Position numbers and translations under genes: made by a program
Shown: piece after piece, positions 24,661-37,030 of the stretch
How the letters are laid out: each line of letters opens with the position of its first letter
How positions within the stretch are numbered: the first letter of the stretch is position 1
Assembly (NCBI GenBank): GCA_003254905.1
Contig: QANU01063901.1
Span: forward strand, 62,001-126,000
Length of the DNA: 64,000 nucleotides
Direction: 5' to 3'
DNA from: Nissolia schottii
Lineage: Eukaryota; Streptophyta; Magnoliopsida; Fabales; Fabaceae
The notes under the pieces: model-generated
The model's database searches: none
What the model saw: the letters and a program-made list of their open reading frames with translations, nothing else
What the model was told of the DNA's origin: nothing

Positions 24661-25530
24661 ATTTTATTTCTATTTTATTATGTAATATATAGACAAGTCA
24701 GGCTATGCTCTAGTGATTATGTATGACTTGTGATGATGTCGGGCTCTCCATTGCGGGATTTATAGTTTGTTTTATATATATAACGTATTTTGGTCCTTTT
24801 ATTACGCTATGGTGGTATTACTTTCTTGTAGTTTCCTTAATGGCACTTCGTTGTGCTAAATTGCATTAGGGTATCTCGTTCCTGTGTTGCATTGAAGTGG
24901 ATTCTGAGTAATAGATTTCAATTTGCAAAATGTGTGGCATTAGCATTTCATAATTAAGAAATTATTAATCGATCAATTGACTTATTCAGAGAGCGTAATC
25001 GAATCCGAGACATTAACTATTAACTGGCAGTCAAAACTCGGACAAATTATTCATTTTTGATTTTTTCTTAACAAGGAGAGCGAAATCAGATTCTGCACAT
25101 TTTATTTGGGAGTTCTTAGCTCGGATCATCCTCAAACATTGATAATGTTATTGACCTTTTCCCTTTTTTTTCATCTCCAATTGAATCGTAGAACCTAGAT
25201 TCTTGTTTTATTACGGACCACATATGGCGTATATAGAGAGAGGCTCATAATTAGTTGACAACACATTTAGTTTTAATGTACAAATCATAGTATAATAAGA
25301 GTGGAATGAGAGGAAGGGAGATTTAATGAGGGTAGGAAGGAATATTTATTATTGCTTGCCCGTATTTAGAATGTGTAAACATAAATGCCAGGTCCATTAA
25401 AAATCTTTCGGGAAAAATCCTTTAAGAAAAAAACCCGAAAGGAAAAGGTATCTCGTCCTTCCTTGTGTATATTTATATACATTTACACAGAGAATTTCTA
25501 AATATTTATCGCATGCCATGACTTCCTCGG
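24661..25530. other. AT-rich repeat-derived or intergenic DNA
   Basis: No coding signal or repeat structure recognised. Confidence 0.4.
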
Positions 25531-25539
25531 AATAGAATG

Positions 25540-26345
25540 TCACTCTATTACTGTGGTTTGCAATTTCCACTGGTATCGTGGCCTAGACTTCGTAACAAAG
25601 TTGAAATAAGGACTCCTAGGTGGCGGACTGGGGCGTTGTGCAAAAGCTATTCGACCCATGCGTCTTTTGCTTCCTATAGTCTTTGCTTTATTTCGTTGAG
25701 CAAAACTTTGTTAGTTGCTTCAACTTGCCCATTGGCTTGTGGGTGTTCAATTGAGGTAAAGTGTTGGTGGATTTGAAGGCCTTCAAGAAGTTCTCAGAAT
25801 TTTCGATCCATAAATTGCGTTCTATTGTCACTCACAACAAACTCCAAAACACAGAACCCCGTTATTATGTTATTTTTCAGCCAAATTTCCATGCTTGGGC
25901 TGCCATAATGGAAGATAAGGCCTCCGCTTCAACCTACGTTCTAAAGCGATCAATAGCTACAACAATGATGTATTTTAAGTTGGCGACAATTAGTGGAAAT
26001 GGTTTGAGTATGTCTATGCTCCACTTGGCAAAGGGCCACGAGCTACAATTGTTGTCATTTCTTTCGGGGGTGCAATGTGGTACCTAGCACGCTTCTGACA
26101 TTTCTTGCATGTCTTCACGAATTCAATGGCTTCGGCATTTAAAGTTGGCCAATAGAATATGGCCCTGAGTACCTTTAGGGCCAAACTCCATCCTCCGATG
26201 TGGCTGCCACAGACCCTAGAGTGGAATTCCTCCAATGCAAGCTTGGCTTATTTTGGACCAATGCATTTGACATAAGTTGTGATAGTCCTCTTCTATACAA
26301 TTCATTACCTATCACAAAATATCGGGCAGGGGTTCGCTCAAGCTT
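25540..26345 (-). pseudogene. Ty3/gypsy integrase remnant
   Basis: On the minus strand, 26235-26014 encodes the integrase zinc-binding block: HSRVCGSHIGG...FYWPTL...CKKCQKRA, with His, His, Cys and Cys in order. Further down, around 25990-25880, the same strand reads like the integrase core (KYIIVVAIDRF...VEAEALSSIMA), broken by stops and frameshifts. It lies opposite to the accessory-ORF remnant at 22.8-24.7 kb, so the two are either different insertions or a rearranged one. Its upstream side ends in a poly-T tract next to a one-base gap. Confidence 0.8.
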
Positions 26346-26371
26346 TTTTTTTTTTTTTTTTTTTTTTTTTN
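26344..26371 (+). repeat. Poly-T tract adjoining a single-N assembly gap
   Basis: About 27 consecutive T residues end in an N at 26371. The homopolymer probably blocked the assembly; the true length and any missing sequence are unknown. Confidence 0.9.
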
Positions 26372-27038
26372 GGTACATGATGGATATTATACTATGATAA
26401 TTCTACAACCAAGGACACTATTCGCCCCACCAGGTTGGGCTTGTAAAGGATTTTCGGAATTGGAAGATTTGTGCAAACCTCACTAGCATAGGCCTGAAAG
26501 TATTGATTGTAAACGTTATATTTTATTATGTAACTATGTAATTCAAATATATGTCTGATTAACAATATAATATTAAACTCTGCTTACCATACTATAAGAC
26601 AATATTTCGTGTATTACAGAAAAATGGGATAATACAGTACATAACTGTCTACCAAAGTACATGGTTCATTCGAATCTAAAATCTACTGATCCAAATTCCG
26701 TTTTGTCTATAGGAAGCAAAATCACAGAAAACGAAGCAAAGACAATAAAAATATCTTAGTCCATAAATTAAATTCCGTGATCATGATGCTGCTAAAGAAT
26801 TGTGAAACCTCTGTAAATAAAGACCTACAAAAAGAAAGATGACACATCATCATCATCATCATCATCATCATATGCCATATTTGGTTCTACTCAATATGGA
26901 GGCAACTATGGCTTAAATTTATATATATGCATTCCTAGCTATGTTATGAATTTACACAGCTGCACTCCAACTTGGTGCTAGAATCATCTCTCTTGATTCT
27001 TCAAACTCCAACCATATGGAACAATTTACCAATTGGAT
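26372..27038. other. Intergenic DNA and 3' UTR of the glycosyltransferase gene
   Basis: Contains a (CAT)n microsatellite at about 26845-26870. The 3' UTR of the minus-strand gene probably ends within 26650-27038. No other feature seen. Confidence 0.5.
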
Positions 27039-28936
27039 CTAGACACACTGCTTCTGACCGGATTTAGCGCTCGAAATCACCGCTGCGACGAGTTGCTGAA
27101 GCCTTTGAGCTCCCGGACCAGGTTGGAGCTTATAAATGTCGCCAACCTCAGTGCATTCGGGCCTACCGGAGCACCAGCCTCCCAATGTGAATAGTCCATT
27201 CCTCCGGTGAAGTAACCTCTTATCGATTGCGTCCAAGACCGGGTCATCCTGGTTGAATTTCCTAGCGAAGGCAGCGCCACTTGCGATCATCTTGTCTGTG
27301 TCATTGATGTTGAGGATGTGAGGGTGCTGCTTAGGAGGCGTGTCCCACGAAATATAGTGCAAGTCATGGTTGACGACGGTTTTAGCCATTTCTGGTGAAT
27401 TGCACACAACGGTTTGGAAGTAGCCTTCAGGGGAAGAGAGAAAATTGGTGTAGTACATGAGAAGGGTTCTTGGTAGATTATCCCAACCCCAGACAACATA
27501 TTCAACAAACTCGTGTGATAAAACCACCCACGCTGAGCCTGCAACGTAGCAACAATTATTCAACCGAAAAACACCTTAGGAAAGTAAAATAAAATATACT
27601 AAAAGGGGGCAAAGGATAGCAAGCTAGAAATCTTGCTTGTTTGAGAAAACAGTTTTTCTTGGTCCAAAAGAAGAATGTTCAGTGAAAAAAGCAATTTACT
27701 CTGATTGTATGAGCGCAAGTTTTTGAAATTGCACATTGCATGCATTGTAATTGTGCCTTAAGAATCTGCATCTTATGAGACAGTTAAATGAATTAGATAA
27801 CTTATTTAAGTATAAGAACTCGTGTGATCTTATCGATAAAAATTAGTGTTGGCAATTTATCGCTTTTCTTTGGCTATTTTTCTCCAGATATGCACAAGTG
27901 AACCTCTAGAAAAGCGATCAATTGATAAATCATTACAAGTGCAAAGAAATAAAGGTGTGAAGGGGGAAATCTAACCGGTGAATAGTTTAAACGCCGTCGG
28001 CAAAGGTCTTTTAGGATTGACCCAAAATACATCAGACTTGGTTGACATATAAAGCCCCGGGTCTACAATTATCGGCTTTGCTCGCTTTTCTCTGCACAAT
28101 ATGGTCCAAATTCATTATTTTTATGTCCATGTTCATGTCAGGGGAAGAAGAGAAAGAAAGAAAAAAACTTACAACTTCCATCTTAACTGACTTGTGTGCT
28201 CGATGAAGTTAAGGTTTTTGTCCAAATCCGAGAAAGTATATAGAAGATCTGAGCAATTATGAACCAATATATATCAGTCTTAACAATCACTGAGCAAAAC
28301 AAGTTGAAACCATAAAATGCTGAACCCAACAAAATGCTGATAGAAACATTTTTGCAAGATAACGCACTAACCGTCCTGAGTCACGAGAGGATAGTCCGAA
28401 GCACTAAGATTAATAAACCAGTCCCATTCTTTAGCTCTCTTGAGGAGAATGGCACAAGCATGAAGGGTATTAGCGACCATAGTTGGTCCTCTGTAAGTAA
28501 TCAAATTAGCCTTCGTGATCACGAAAACATTCCCAAACTCATTGAAGATATGCTGCTTTTCGACCCTAGTAGCAAGCTCGAGCCTCTCCTCCACCGGTGA
28601 CTCGAGGTCCAAATGAACAACATATTGGTTTAGCGGGTGATAAACGGCGTGAAGGGTCCTCCAAAGCCTCTCCAAATCGCCTTTCGAGCCGGAAATCAAG
28701 TAGGCGAACCGGGCGATCGCAGGCCTAGAAGGAGCCGGGGCAGGAGTGACCTTTTTCTCCACGAATACCAGGTCAGGTTGGTTATGAGACGGGAGGAAGA
28801 AGAAGAGCGAATTGAGGGAGCGTATCGAAGTGACGAGTCCCACGTTGAAGGACACCACTAGAAACAATATGCACACAGCAGAGGTGAAGAGGAGAGGATA
28901 CAGCCATTTCTTCTCAATGTTTATGGACCCCATCAC
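27039..28936 (-). CDS. GLCAT14: Beta-glucuronosyltransferase, GT14 family (GlcAT14-like)
   Basis: Four exons on the minus strand, 28936-28372, 28248-28173, 28091-27976 and 27538-27039, join in frame with GT-AG introns to 418 residues (417 if the second ATG is used). A cytoplasmic tip and one membrane anchor (residues about 12-35, LYPLLFTSAVCILFLVVSFN) indicate a type II Golgi protein. The Core-2/I-branching GT14 domain follows: RFAYLISGSKGDLERLWRTL, DWFINLSASDYPLVTQ, KPIIVDPGLYMSTKSDVFWV, GSAWVVLSHEFVEY, and a C-terminal TLGGWCSGRPECTEVG block. Arabidopsis relatives GlcAT14A-C add glucuronic acid to galactan side chains of arabinogalactan proteins. Length is within the family range and all family blocks are present, so the gene looks intact. 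Confidence 0.93.
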
Positions 28937-29883
28937 TTAGAACTATCATGGATTCTCACTCAATTCCCACATTCCTAGATTCCATGAATCACTGAAACAA
29001 ACAAACAAACAAGACAAGACAAAAGAAAATTCCAATTCAATTCACCATCAATTGCCGTTAAACTCAAGAAATTTATGTTTTACCTCTCTCTTTTAAGTGT
29101 TATAGTAATTATTATTCAATAAACAAAGGGAACTGCAGCTTCTTTTCATCAGAGGGGTTAAGCACCAAATAGGAAACCGACAAAACTAAATGACCAAAAT
29201 TAGAGCATAGAAAAGTAGAAAACATGTATGAGACGTATCAAGTTGACTTTTCTATCTAGAAGAGACAAACAAACTTGTACATGAAAAATAAAACAAATTA
29301 AGAAAGAGTGGCCAAATGTAGTAATTGTTGTTATCAGTGATGAGCTAAAAAGAAAATAGAATCAACAAAAAAATTGGTAAAACGAAATCAGTTATCTTAA
29401 AATAATAGCTAGAAGGAGAAAGAAGAAAAAAAACGATCTAGAACAAATCGTTAAAAACTGTTGCTTTGAAAACACAAAAGAAATAAAAAATAGACATCCA
29501 TAACCGGTTGAAAGAAGAAAATGAAAAAAAAACGATGATCAAGAGAAACAGAAGGAAAAACATGAAATGGAGAGAAACCCGGATCAAAAGTTCAAATTTT
29601 GATAACAATTAGCAAGATTGAGGCAGCAGAAACACAAGAGAATTTATGAAGGGGGGGGGGGAAGAGACCTGCATGAGAAGAACATGAGCTGAATATCAAG
29701 CTCATAATCATATGATACGAAATATAAAAATAATAGAAAAATATAAAGAGACTAAATCGTGAGTTTAAATGAGAGTTAATATTATAAATAGATCACAGCG
29801 ATTATTACAAACAGAAAAGAGTCGGAACCTGTTTTTTGTGATGTGATGCAGAAGCGGTCCCCGTCTACGAACACAGACTCATG

Positions 29884-29921
<38 letters not shown>

Positions 29922-30399
29922 GTTGAAACCAGAAAACAGATGAAAAAGTAAAGATGGATGAGATGAGAGTGGAGATTTTCGTTCGTTTATTGAAAGAGAA
30001 AAAATGTTTCTTTTTTGTTGTTGTAACTTGCAAGGTGGAGGTTTGCTTGTCACTGTTTCATTTGTACGTGTCAAAACAATGTGGGTAGTTTCCTTTATTT
30101 ATTTCTTTTCTATTTCAAAAGGAATAACTCTACTATAGATACAAAACAGAGCGTTATAATCGAAATGACATTAACAACTCAATTTAATATTCCTCCTAAA
30201 ATTATATTTAGAAATGTGTGAAATTCTTCGTAACAGTGTCTACGATGAACCTCACACTTTTGAGAAATACAATTAGTTGTTATAACAGTTCCTAGAGACT
30301 GAAATATTGGCACATGTTTGATTGGGAGAATTGGTCTCGCTAAATAGGCCATTTTTTTATAGGTCCTATTGTTTATGTTTGGATCTTTGGTCCTTGTAG
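28937..30399 (-). promoter_or_regulatory. 5' leader and promoter region of the GlcAT14-like gene, with repeats
   Basis: Upstream of the minus-strand start the sequence is purine-rich. It holds a G homopolymer (about 29651-29661) and a (GA)n/(CT)n microsatellite (29886-29919), typical of plant 5' UTRs and core promoters. A leader intron is possible but not resolved. Short reading frames across the (GA)n tract are artefacts of the repeat. Confidence 0.4.
29886..29919 (+). repeat. (GA)n microsatellite
   Basis: About 16 GA dinucleotides. On the minus (gene) strand this is a CT-rich tract upstream of the glycosyltransferase. Confidence 0.95.
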
Positions 30400-31080
30400 G
30401 TCCAATAATGAATACACTAGGGGGATTTTTGTTAGTGATTTAGCATGGTTTGAGAATACAATAATGAATAGGAAATGCTTTGATTCATTGTGCGATATGC
30501 TTAAAAGTATTGGAAAATTAGAACCAAGTAGAAATATGAGTGTGAAAGAAATGGTTGCAATGTTTTTACATATTGCAGCACATAATACTAAAATTAGAGT
30601 CATAAAAAGACAATTAATTGGATTTGAGGAAACAATTAGTAGGTGAATCAATGATGTTTTGCTTGTCATATTGAGATGTCACAATCATTTGCTCTAAGAA
30701 ACCTCAACCAATTAGTGAGGACAACATGGATGAACAATGGAAGTGGTTCATGGTATTTTGTTTAACTATTTTTTAATGTTGTTCACTTGATTTGCACAAT
30801 GTGCTTTAGGTTTGAATTAATTGGTCTTTTTCTTTGGATGTTTAGAATTGCTTAGGAGCCTTAGATGACACTCATATTGAAGTGAATGTTCCTAAGTCTG
30901 ATAAACCTAGATACCGGAACAGAAAAGGTAACATAACCACCAATGTGCTTAGAGTGGTTTCTCTTGACATGCAATTTATATATGTAATGGTGAGTTAGGA
31001 AGGTTAAGTTGCTGATTGTAGGGCATTACGTGATGCATTATCTCGTCATAATGGATTTAATGTTCCACAAATGCATTATA
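30400..31080 (+). pseudogene. PIF/Harbinger (HARBI1-like) transposase remnant
   Basis: Residues around MNRKCFDSLCDMLKSIGKLE and VKEMVAMFLHIAAHNTKIRV (30464-30646) are the N-terminal blocks of plant HARBI1-like transposases. After an intron-like break, NCLGALDDTHIEVNVPKSDK (about 30846 on) has the first catalytic Asp block. ADCRALRDALSRHNGFNVPQ (about 31012-31070) has the second. The frame is broken between them, and the third acidic residue region is missing: the sequence runs on directly into the SANT-like ORF. Confidence 0.85.
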
Positions 31081-31082
31081 TC

Positions 31083-32326
31083 GTCATAATGGATTTATAT
31101 ATTACTTCACAAATGAACGCAACAAAGCAAATTAAGCGTCAATGGACACCTCAAGATGCAAAGTTAGTTGAATGTTTGATTGAGCTTGCTACTACCTCTT
31201 GGAAGTTTGATAATGGAACATTCAAATCCGGTTATGCGAAACAACTCGAGAGAATGATTAATGAAAAAAAGAATTTTGGATGTGGTCTTAAAGCTAATCC
31301 ACATATTGAGTCTAAGGAGAAGGTGTTGAAGAAGCATTATTGTGCCATTGTTATGATGAGCCCGACAGCTAGTGGCTTTGGTTGGAATGACAAAGACAAA
31401 ATGATTATGGTGAAAAAAGAAATTTTCAATGAATGGGTGAAGGTAAAATCTTTAATCACTTATCCTATTACATTTATATATTACTCTAATCACTTCTCAT
31501 TTTATTTATATGTTTTGGCTTTATAATTTGAGTCACATCCTAATTCAAAAGGGCTTTACAATAAGTCATTCCCACATTTTGAAGAGTTGGGAGGAGTTTT
31601 TGGTAAAGATAGAGCACAAGGAGCCAACGCAGAAGATGCAGGTGAAGCGGTTGCTGCTATGGAAGCTGAAATTGAAACACAAATGAATGACAATGACATG
31701 AATGGAAACATAGATGGTTTGGATGACATGGAACCTGAATTGGAAGCTAAAACTCAGGTATATATACAAATTATTTGATTAGTTTTACTTTCTCTATTAT
31801 TGTTGTTGTTGACATAAGTGTATTAGTTGATTTTTTATCAATTGATTTTATTTGCCTAAAACTTTGGTATGTATAAAAATTAATTGATATGTTTTACTTT
31901 TTCTATTGTTGTTGTTGACATAAGTGAGTAAGTTGATTTTTTTATCAATTGATTTTAGGTGCCTCAAACTCTTGGTAGTATGAGTTCTTTATCTACCCAA
32001 GCAAGGGAAAAAAAAAGAGAGATAACAAAAACGCAGACATAAAGATGTGTGTTGAACTAGCTGACTCAATTAGAGAATTTAGAGATTCTTATCACCTACA
32101 AGCTGGAAAAAAAATTGATGCATTGGTTTCTTGTTTCACTCATGAGAAGGATGCCACTAATTGAATGAAGAAGCTAATGACATTATTGGCATACATCACT
32201 GATTTGATAGAGGACCAAAGGAACGATGCTCTCATTATCTTTGGAACGAACCCCAAATTGATTGGACTCATTTTCTTACTTGCTCAAAAAAATGTATCTA
32301 GTTTTGTGAAGAGAGACCTTCATATT
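31083..32326 (+). pseudogene. Myb/SANT-like DNA-binding ORF of a PIF/Harbinger element, decayed
   Basis: The frame at 31071-31526 encodes a Myb/SANT-like domain (RQWTPQDAKLVECLIELATT ... FGWNDKDKMI). It continues after an intron-like segment at about 31530-31757 with an acidic stretch (AEDAGEAVAAMEAEIETQMN). After another break (31960 on) come a basic KKR segment and a helical tail (CVELADSIREFRDSYHLQAG), with an in-frame stop near 32162. This is the usual second ORF of plant PIF/Harbinger elements, thought to help transposase bind DNA. It is truncated at the solo LTR starting at 32327. Confidence 0.8.
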
Positions 32327-34294
32327 TGTCATGCCCCAACTTAGGACGAGACCGCACGTAGGGCTATTTTCCTACAAAAGCATTGGCGTGGCATGCTAAA
32401 CATGTAATAAATGCAATGATAAATAAATATTGGTTGATTCTTTAATTAACAACTGAAAACTAATAACTGTTTACATAATATTTGAACTGAAATATGAATG
32501 AGTTACAAAGTAATAATGTCTGAAAATGAAGTTCATAAAACTACTATGGATCCTTCCCTAGGTGTCTGGAGCACAACTACTAAAAGATTCTGGTAGACCC
32601 CGTTGCGAAGCGAAACTTACCACTGACGCTTGATCCTCACTGCTACTAGATGAGGGGGACGCCCTCACTATCCTCAGTCAAATATGAAAATGGTTTGACA
32701 GAAGTGTGAGTTGTCAACTCAGTGGTGGATATCTCGGTACCACACAAACGACATGTATTGCATATAATGGCATATAAATACATACATGTATAATGAAGGA
32801 ACTAGCATGGTAAATAAAGCATATAACTGGATAACTGAAGTAACTGATAAAACTGAAAGTAACTGAAAAACTGAATATAACTGAATAACTAGAATAAACT
32901 GAATATAACTAAAGAGCTGATAACTGGAAAGTAAAATTATATGTATACTCACGTCCCTGGAAAAGGAGCACGATTGAAGGGAGTCGTAGCTCGACCTTAT
33001 TTCACCAGAAATAATTTTGGGTGGTTCCGGTATGCACACAACCGGGATATCTGCGAGGATACGCATACCCAAAGTCTGAGGATCCTTGCGCTCAAGGGTC
33101 TGGTAGGGCACGTATGCCATAACTAAGGAGACTTGCGCTCTAGTAGGGCACGCGTGCTGAGGAGCCTTGCGCTCATATCTATTATTGCTGCGTCTAGATT
33201 ACGAGATTGCAGGACCTCATATTGTTCTTAGTTGTTTATCCTAAGATCTACTGTCCATGAAGTCTTTTAGGGAACTGTCTTTTAATTACCAAGTTGTTAA
33301 GGCCTAAGGCTACTGATTATGACAACTATTTAACTAGTCTTTGTTTATTAGTCTGACATTAGGACTAAGGTCTCATACTTAGGACAGGATTCCTAGGTAA
33401 AAGAGATGCGTCACAAACGGACAACTTAAGTACCAAGTCTTACCTTATCCAGAACCTGTCCCTCGTTAGGGTCTCTGCCTTAATCGGAGTCTTTATTAGT
33501 AAGTCTTATGTATAATCTTAACCTAGCATTTCTAAGGATATCAAACCTAGGGATTTAGGTCTCTGTCCTAACATAGCATAGCATAATATAGCATGGCATA
33601 TATATACAACACAATCACATGGCATGGCATGGCATATCACATCGCATTTACTAAGCATGTATATCTATCTAAGTATTTACTATCATGTTATAGATGGAAT
33701 TAATATCTAACAAATTCCTAGCATGTATGGCATAACTGACTCTATTGGTGGACCACCAAAGTGGGACCACCGACGCACCGGGACCACCATTCACCTGGAA
33801 TGTCGCAGAATGGAGGAACCCTAACACTGTGGGCTCCTAGCGGCATGGCTTTGGCACCTGGAAAGTCAATCAAACCACCATCAAAACCCATAAAACAAAA
33901 CTTTAAATTGGTAGGCGTCGTATTAGCAATTCTAGCATCACTACGGCATTCTGGCATTGCCATAGCGTCTTGAGGACCACCGTAGGCCACCACCAACGCG
34001 ATGACAGCGCCGAAGCCTACTACCTAGGTCATCCTAAAATAAGGAGTGGCAACCCACCTAAGGAAGAGAAAGAATTGAGTAGAACTGTTCTAATAGGGAA
34101 GAGTCTGAACTCTGAGCGAGTTGGAATGGGGGAGGAGAGCTCTATATTCAGGCGAGGGAGTGACCAAACGGAAGGGTCGGGCACTAAAAACACTCTAACG
34201 ATAAAGAAACGCAGAGCTGAGTTGGTGCGTGTCTCGTGCGAGTTCTGGAGCGTCTCGTGCGAGACAACTCCTGATCTTGCTGAAGGTCGCTACA
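32327..34294 (-). mobile_element. Probable solo LTR, about 1.97 kb
   Basis: Plus-strand boundaries are TGTCATGCCCC and GGTCGCTACA (TG...CA). Flanks are ATATT (32322-32326) and ACATT (34295-34299), a 4-of-5 target duplication. In the minus direction it starts TGTAGCGACC. It contains low-complexity CTGAATAACTG-type repeats (32825-32930), repeated GAGCGCAAG/GCACGCGTGC modules (33080-33175) and GGCATGGCAT repeats near 33600-33640. There are no gag or pol motifs. It interrupts the 3' end of the PIF/Harbinger remnant. Confidence 0.65.
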
Positions 34295-34619
34295 ACATTG
34301 GAGCTGCATCACTTCTTATTTTAGGATTATTAAGTCACTTAAATTACTACTTTTTGGTGTTTTGGTAAATATTACACTACTCATTCTTAGGAATCATTAT
34401 GGAGTATGAACCTTTAAGTTATGGTTTTTAAGTTCCAAGTTAAATATTTTGATTGAGACAAGGTTTATGCAAAGGAATTTTGGTATGATATATGCAATTT
34501 GTAAAACATTTTTGCATGAAATTTGGCATGATATATGCACTTTGTATTGGAAGCCCGTGGGAAGTTTTGGTATTAAATAATCAAGTTTAGAACCTTTTTT
34601 CAGATGTAATTTATGTTCC

Positions 34620-34850
34620 AGAGTTCATTCATTCAAATGACCTCTCATGCCATTTGAATGAATGCAAAAAATTTGGTAACTGAGGCCTTAGTATTTGAGT
34701 CATTTGAATGACTCCTCTAAGTCATAGAACGACTTGCAAATAGAGAGGTCTCACAATGAGGTCATTCGAATGAGGCCTCTAAGTTATTTGAATGACTTGC
34801 AAACAGAGAGGTCCCAAAGTAAGGTCATTCGAATGATTACTCTAAGTCGT
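34620..34850 (+). repeat. Imperfect tandem repeats around TCATTCGAATGA
   Basis: Units containing GAGAGGTC(T/C)CA..AGGTCATTCGAATGA, then CTCTAAGT..TTTGAATGACTTGCAAA recur at roughly 60-70 base spacing (about 34700-34850). TCATTCGAATGA is itself palindromic. This is probably internal sequence of the adjoining CACTA-type element. Confidence 0.6.
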
Positions 34851-34865
34851 TTGATATTCGATACT

Positions 34866-35365
34866 TACCGTCGGTTCATGAAAACTATCCGACGGTACCC
34901 AAAAAAGTGGAGCCAACTTTTGGAGCCAAAATATCTCTGTTAACGTCGGCTTAACCATCCATTTTGAGTACAAAACGCAGCATTTAGGATGTACCTTATC
35001 GTCAGATATGTCTGACGATAATACCCTATACCCTAAACCCAATGACACTATGTAAAACGCGTCATTTAGGACATACCATACCGTCGGATATGTCCGACAG
35101 TAATTTTTTTTTATTTTTTTTAACAAACCTCACATTTTTACCGTCAGTACAGATCGACGGTAAGTTTTTCGAGTCCTTTCCTGCGAATATTTACCGTTGC
35201 TTTTACCGTCGGTTAGCGTGTCCAACGGTAACCTGACGCCTCTACCCCGATTTTTTATGAATGAACCAGTTACTATCAGAGGTATTTTCATTATCCAATG
35301 GTAATAATGTCGGCCTTTGGTCTGACGGTAATGACTGGACGGTAATAGGCTTCTTTCTTGTAATG
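34866..35365. mobile_element. CACTA (En/Spm)-type transposon end with subterminal palindromes
   Basis: The right edge reads TTTCTTGTAATG (ending 35365), the inverse of the plant CACTACAAGAAA terminus with one change. Inward there are repeated TACCGTCGG / CCGACGGTA inverted motifs at 34866-34897, 34997-35020, 35079-35102, 35139-35162 and 35203-35231. These are typical subterminal repeats bound by the element's transposase. The opposite end and any transposase were not found, so this is a fragment or a small derivative. Confidence 0.65.
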
Positions 35366-37023
35366 CTACAAAGATTAAAAAAACATAAAAATTTTAGTAG
35401 CTTTGACATTTAATTTAGAGTTTAATTGATACATCGTAAGTGTAAACCATTTTTTTCACAAAACTATCCAATCATAAATTGCTATGTTAGTAAACATAAT
35501 TACCTCTCACATACAATAATATATAATTGAGTACATTAATATATAATTGAATGGCAAACTTATTTTACACTAATAGTGATAACAAATAAGCTCTCTAATC
35601 TATTGAAGAGTTACATTATTTAAAGAATTATGATAAATTAACGAGATTAAAAAATAGATGCTACTAATAAAGATAAAAATGAAAATTAGTATACAATAAT
35701 TACTTGTTTGTTGGAATTATACCAGTTCTTGAAAATTGACTTAATTGTCAACTAAATCTCTGAATAAAAAAAAAGTGTCAACTTAGTCCCTAAAATTTTT
35801 AAACGTTTCCACATTAGTCCTTCTATTAGTGAGACTGTTAGCAACATTGATGTGTTTGTTAACCCCTCCATTTTCTCTCATCTTTCTCTAAAATGACGCC
35901 ATTTAGTATAAAAAAACCTTAACTAGACGCACCAATCACCATGTAAACCCATCCACCAGCCTAACTTTTTCTTCCTTCTACCTTCTCTTCTTCTTCTTCT
36001 TCTTCTTCTTCCTTCCATTCTCTTCTTACCACCACCATGTCCACCCCATTCTCCACACCCCAACCTGCCCTCACCACCCAAATCTGATCTCCATCGCACC
36101 CTAACAACACAACCTCTAACAAGCACAAAAGGGGAATTGGTTGTTCTATTTTGGTTTAGGGTTTGGTTAATTTTTGGTTGATTATTGTTATTATTGCAAG
36201 GAAATTGATTTTTGGTTTAGGGTTTGGTTACTTCTATGGGGTTGAGGAAGTTTGACGATGGTGGTTTAGCGGTGGATGGGCTATGATGGTGGTGATTGAT
36301 GTTGATGATGGGTGGTAGTTGTTGGTTGTGGTGACTGAGTGGTGGTGGTGGTCTTGGAAAGAGAAAATGGTTATAATGGTTAATATGGTGGTGGTTGGTT
36401 GGGGTGGGAGAAGAAGAAGAATGGGGTAGTTTGGAGATTTAATGGATATGTGAGAGATGTAACATCCCGCTTTCTCCTTAGCAGAATTTCGCTAGATAAT
36501 TGTCCAGGATATTTCTAATTTCAGTTGAGCCGTTAGAATCATAAACTCTTAGGATGAAAATTGTCTGTAGAAATATTTCTGCACATTTTCTCACAATTCT
36601 GCAGACACTAGAACAAACCCTTTCTGCCATCTGAATACAGCCGCGCATCTAAAGTATCCGTAAAAAAGTACGGCTACAGGCGAGCATTCATAAACACCTA
36701 AATGACCCTAGAATATTACTTAGAAAAAATTAGGAGATCACAAGGACGTGATCAGAATATTTTTAGAACAGCCGTACGCGAAGTACCGGGACCGGAAACG
36801 CCAAAAACCTGATCAAAATTGATCTGCCGGAGCCCGTTAATTCTTGGCCACAAAAAGTGGCCAAGACACAAAGCCTTGCACGGTTATGGAGGGGGCCAAA
36901 TGGCCTAGTCAAAGAGTCAAAGATGACTCATGGTGGTGCTTAGGTCATGCATGACATAAGCAAGGGTATTTTGGTAAATTATGCCCAAGGGCATTTTGGG
37001 AAGGCAAAATTCGTCCCAAGGCC

Positions 37024-37030
37024 TATAAAT
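37024..37030 (+). promoter_or_regulatory. Likely TATA box of the 3.2 kb LTR
   Basis: TATAAAT within GGCCTATAAATACC, the only well-formed TATA box in the first third of the LTR. Transcription would start about 30 bases downstream and run through the array at 38474. Confidence 0.55.

Noticed and set aside
29782..30074. Minus-strand frames rich in Ser-Leu
   Set aside because: Produced by the (GA)n/(CT)n microsatellite in the leader of the glycosyltransferase gene.
33742..34368. Open frames in the long LTR at 32.3-34.3 kb
   Set aside because: No gag, pol or host protein motif; overlapping frames on both strands suggest composition only.
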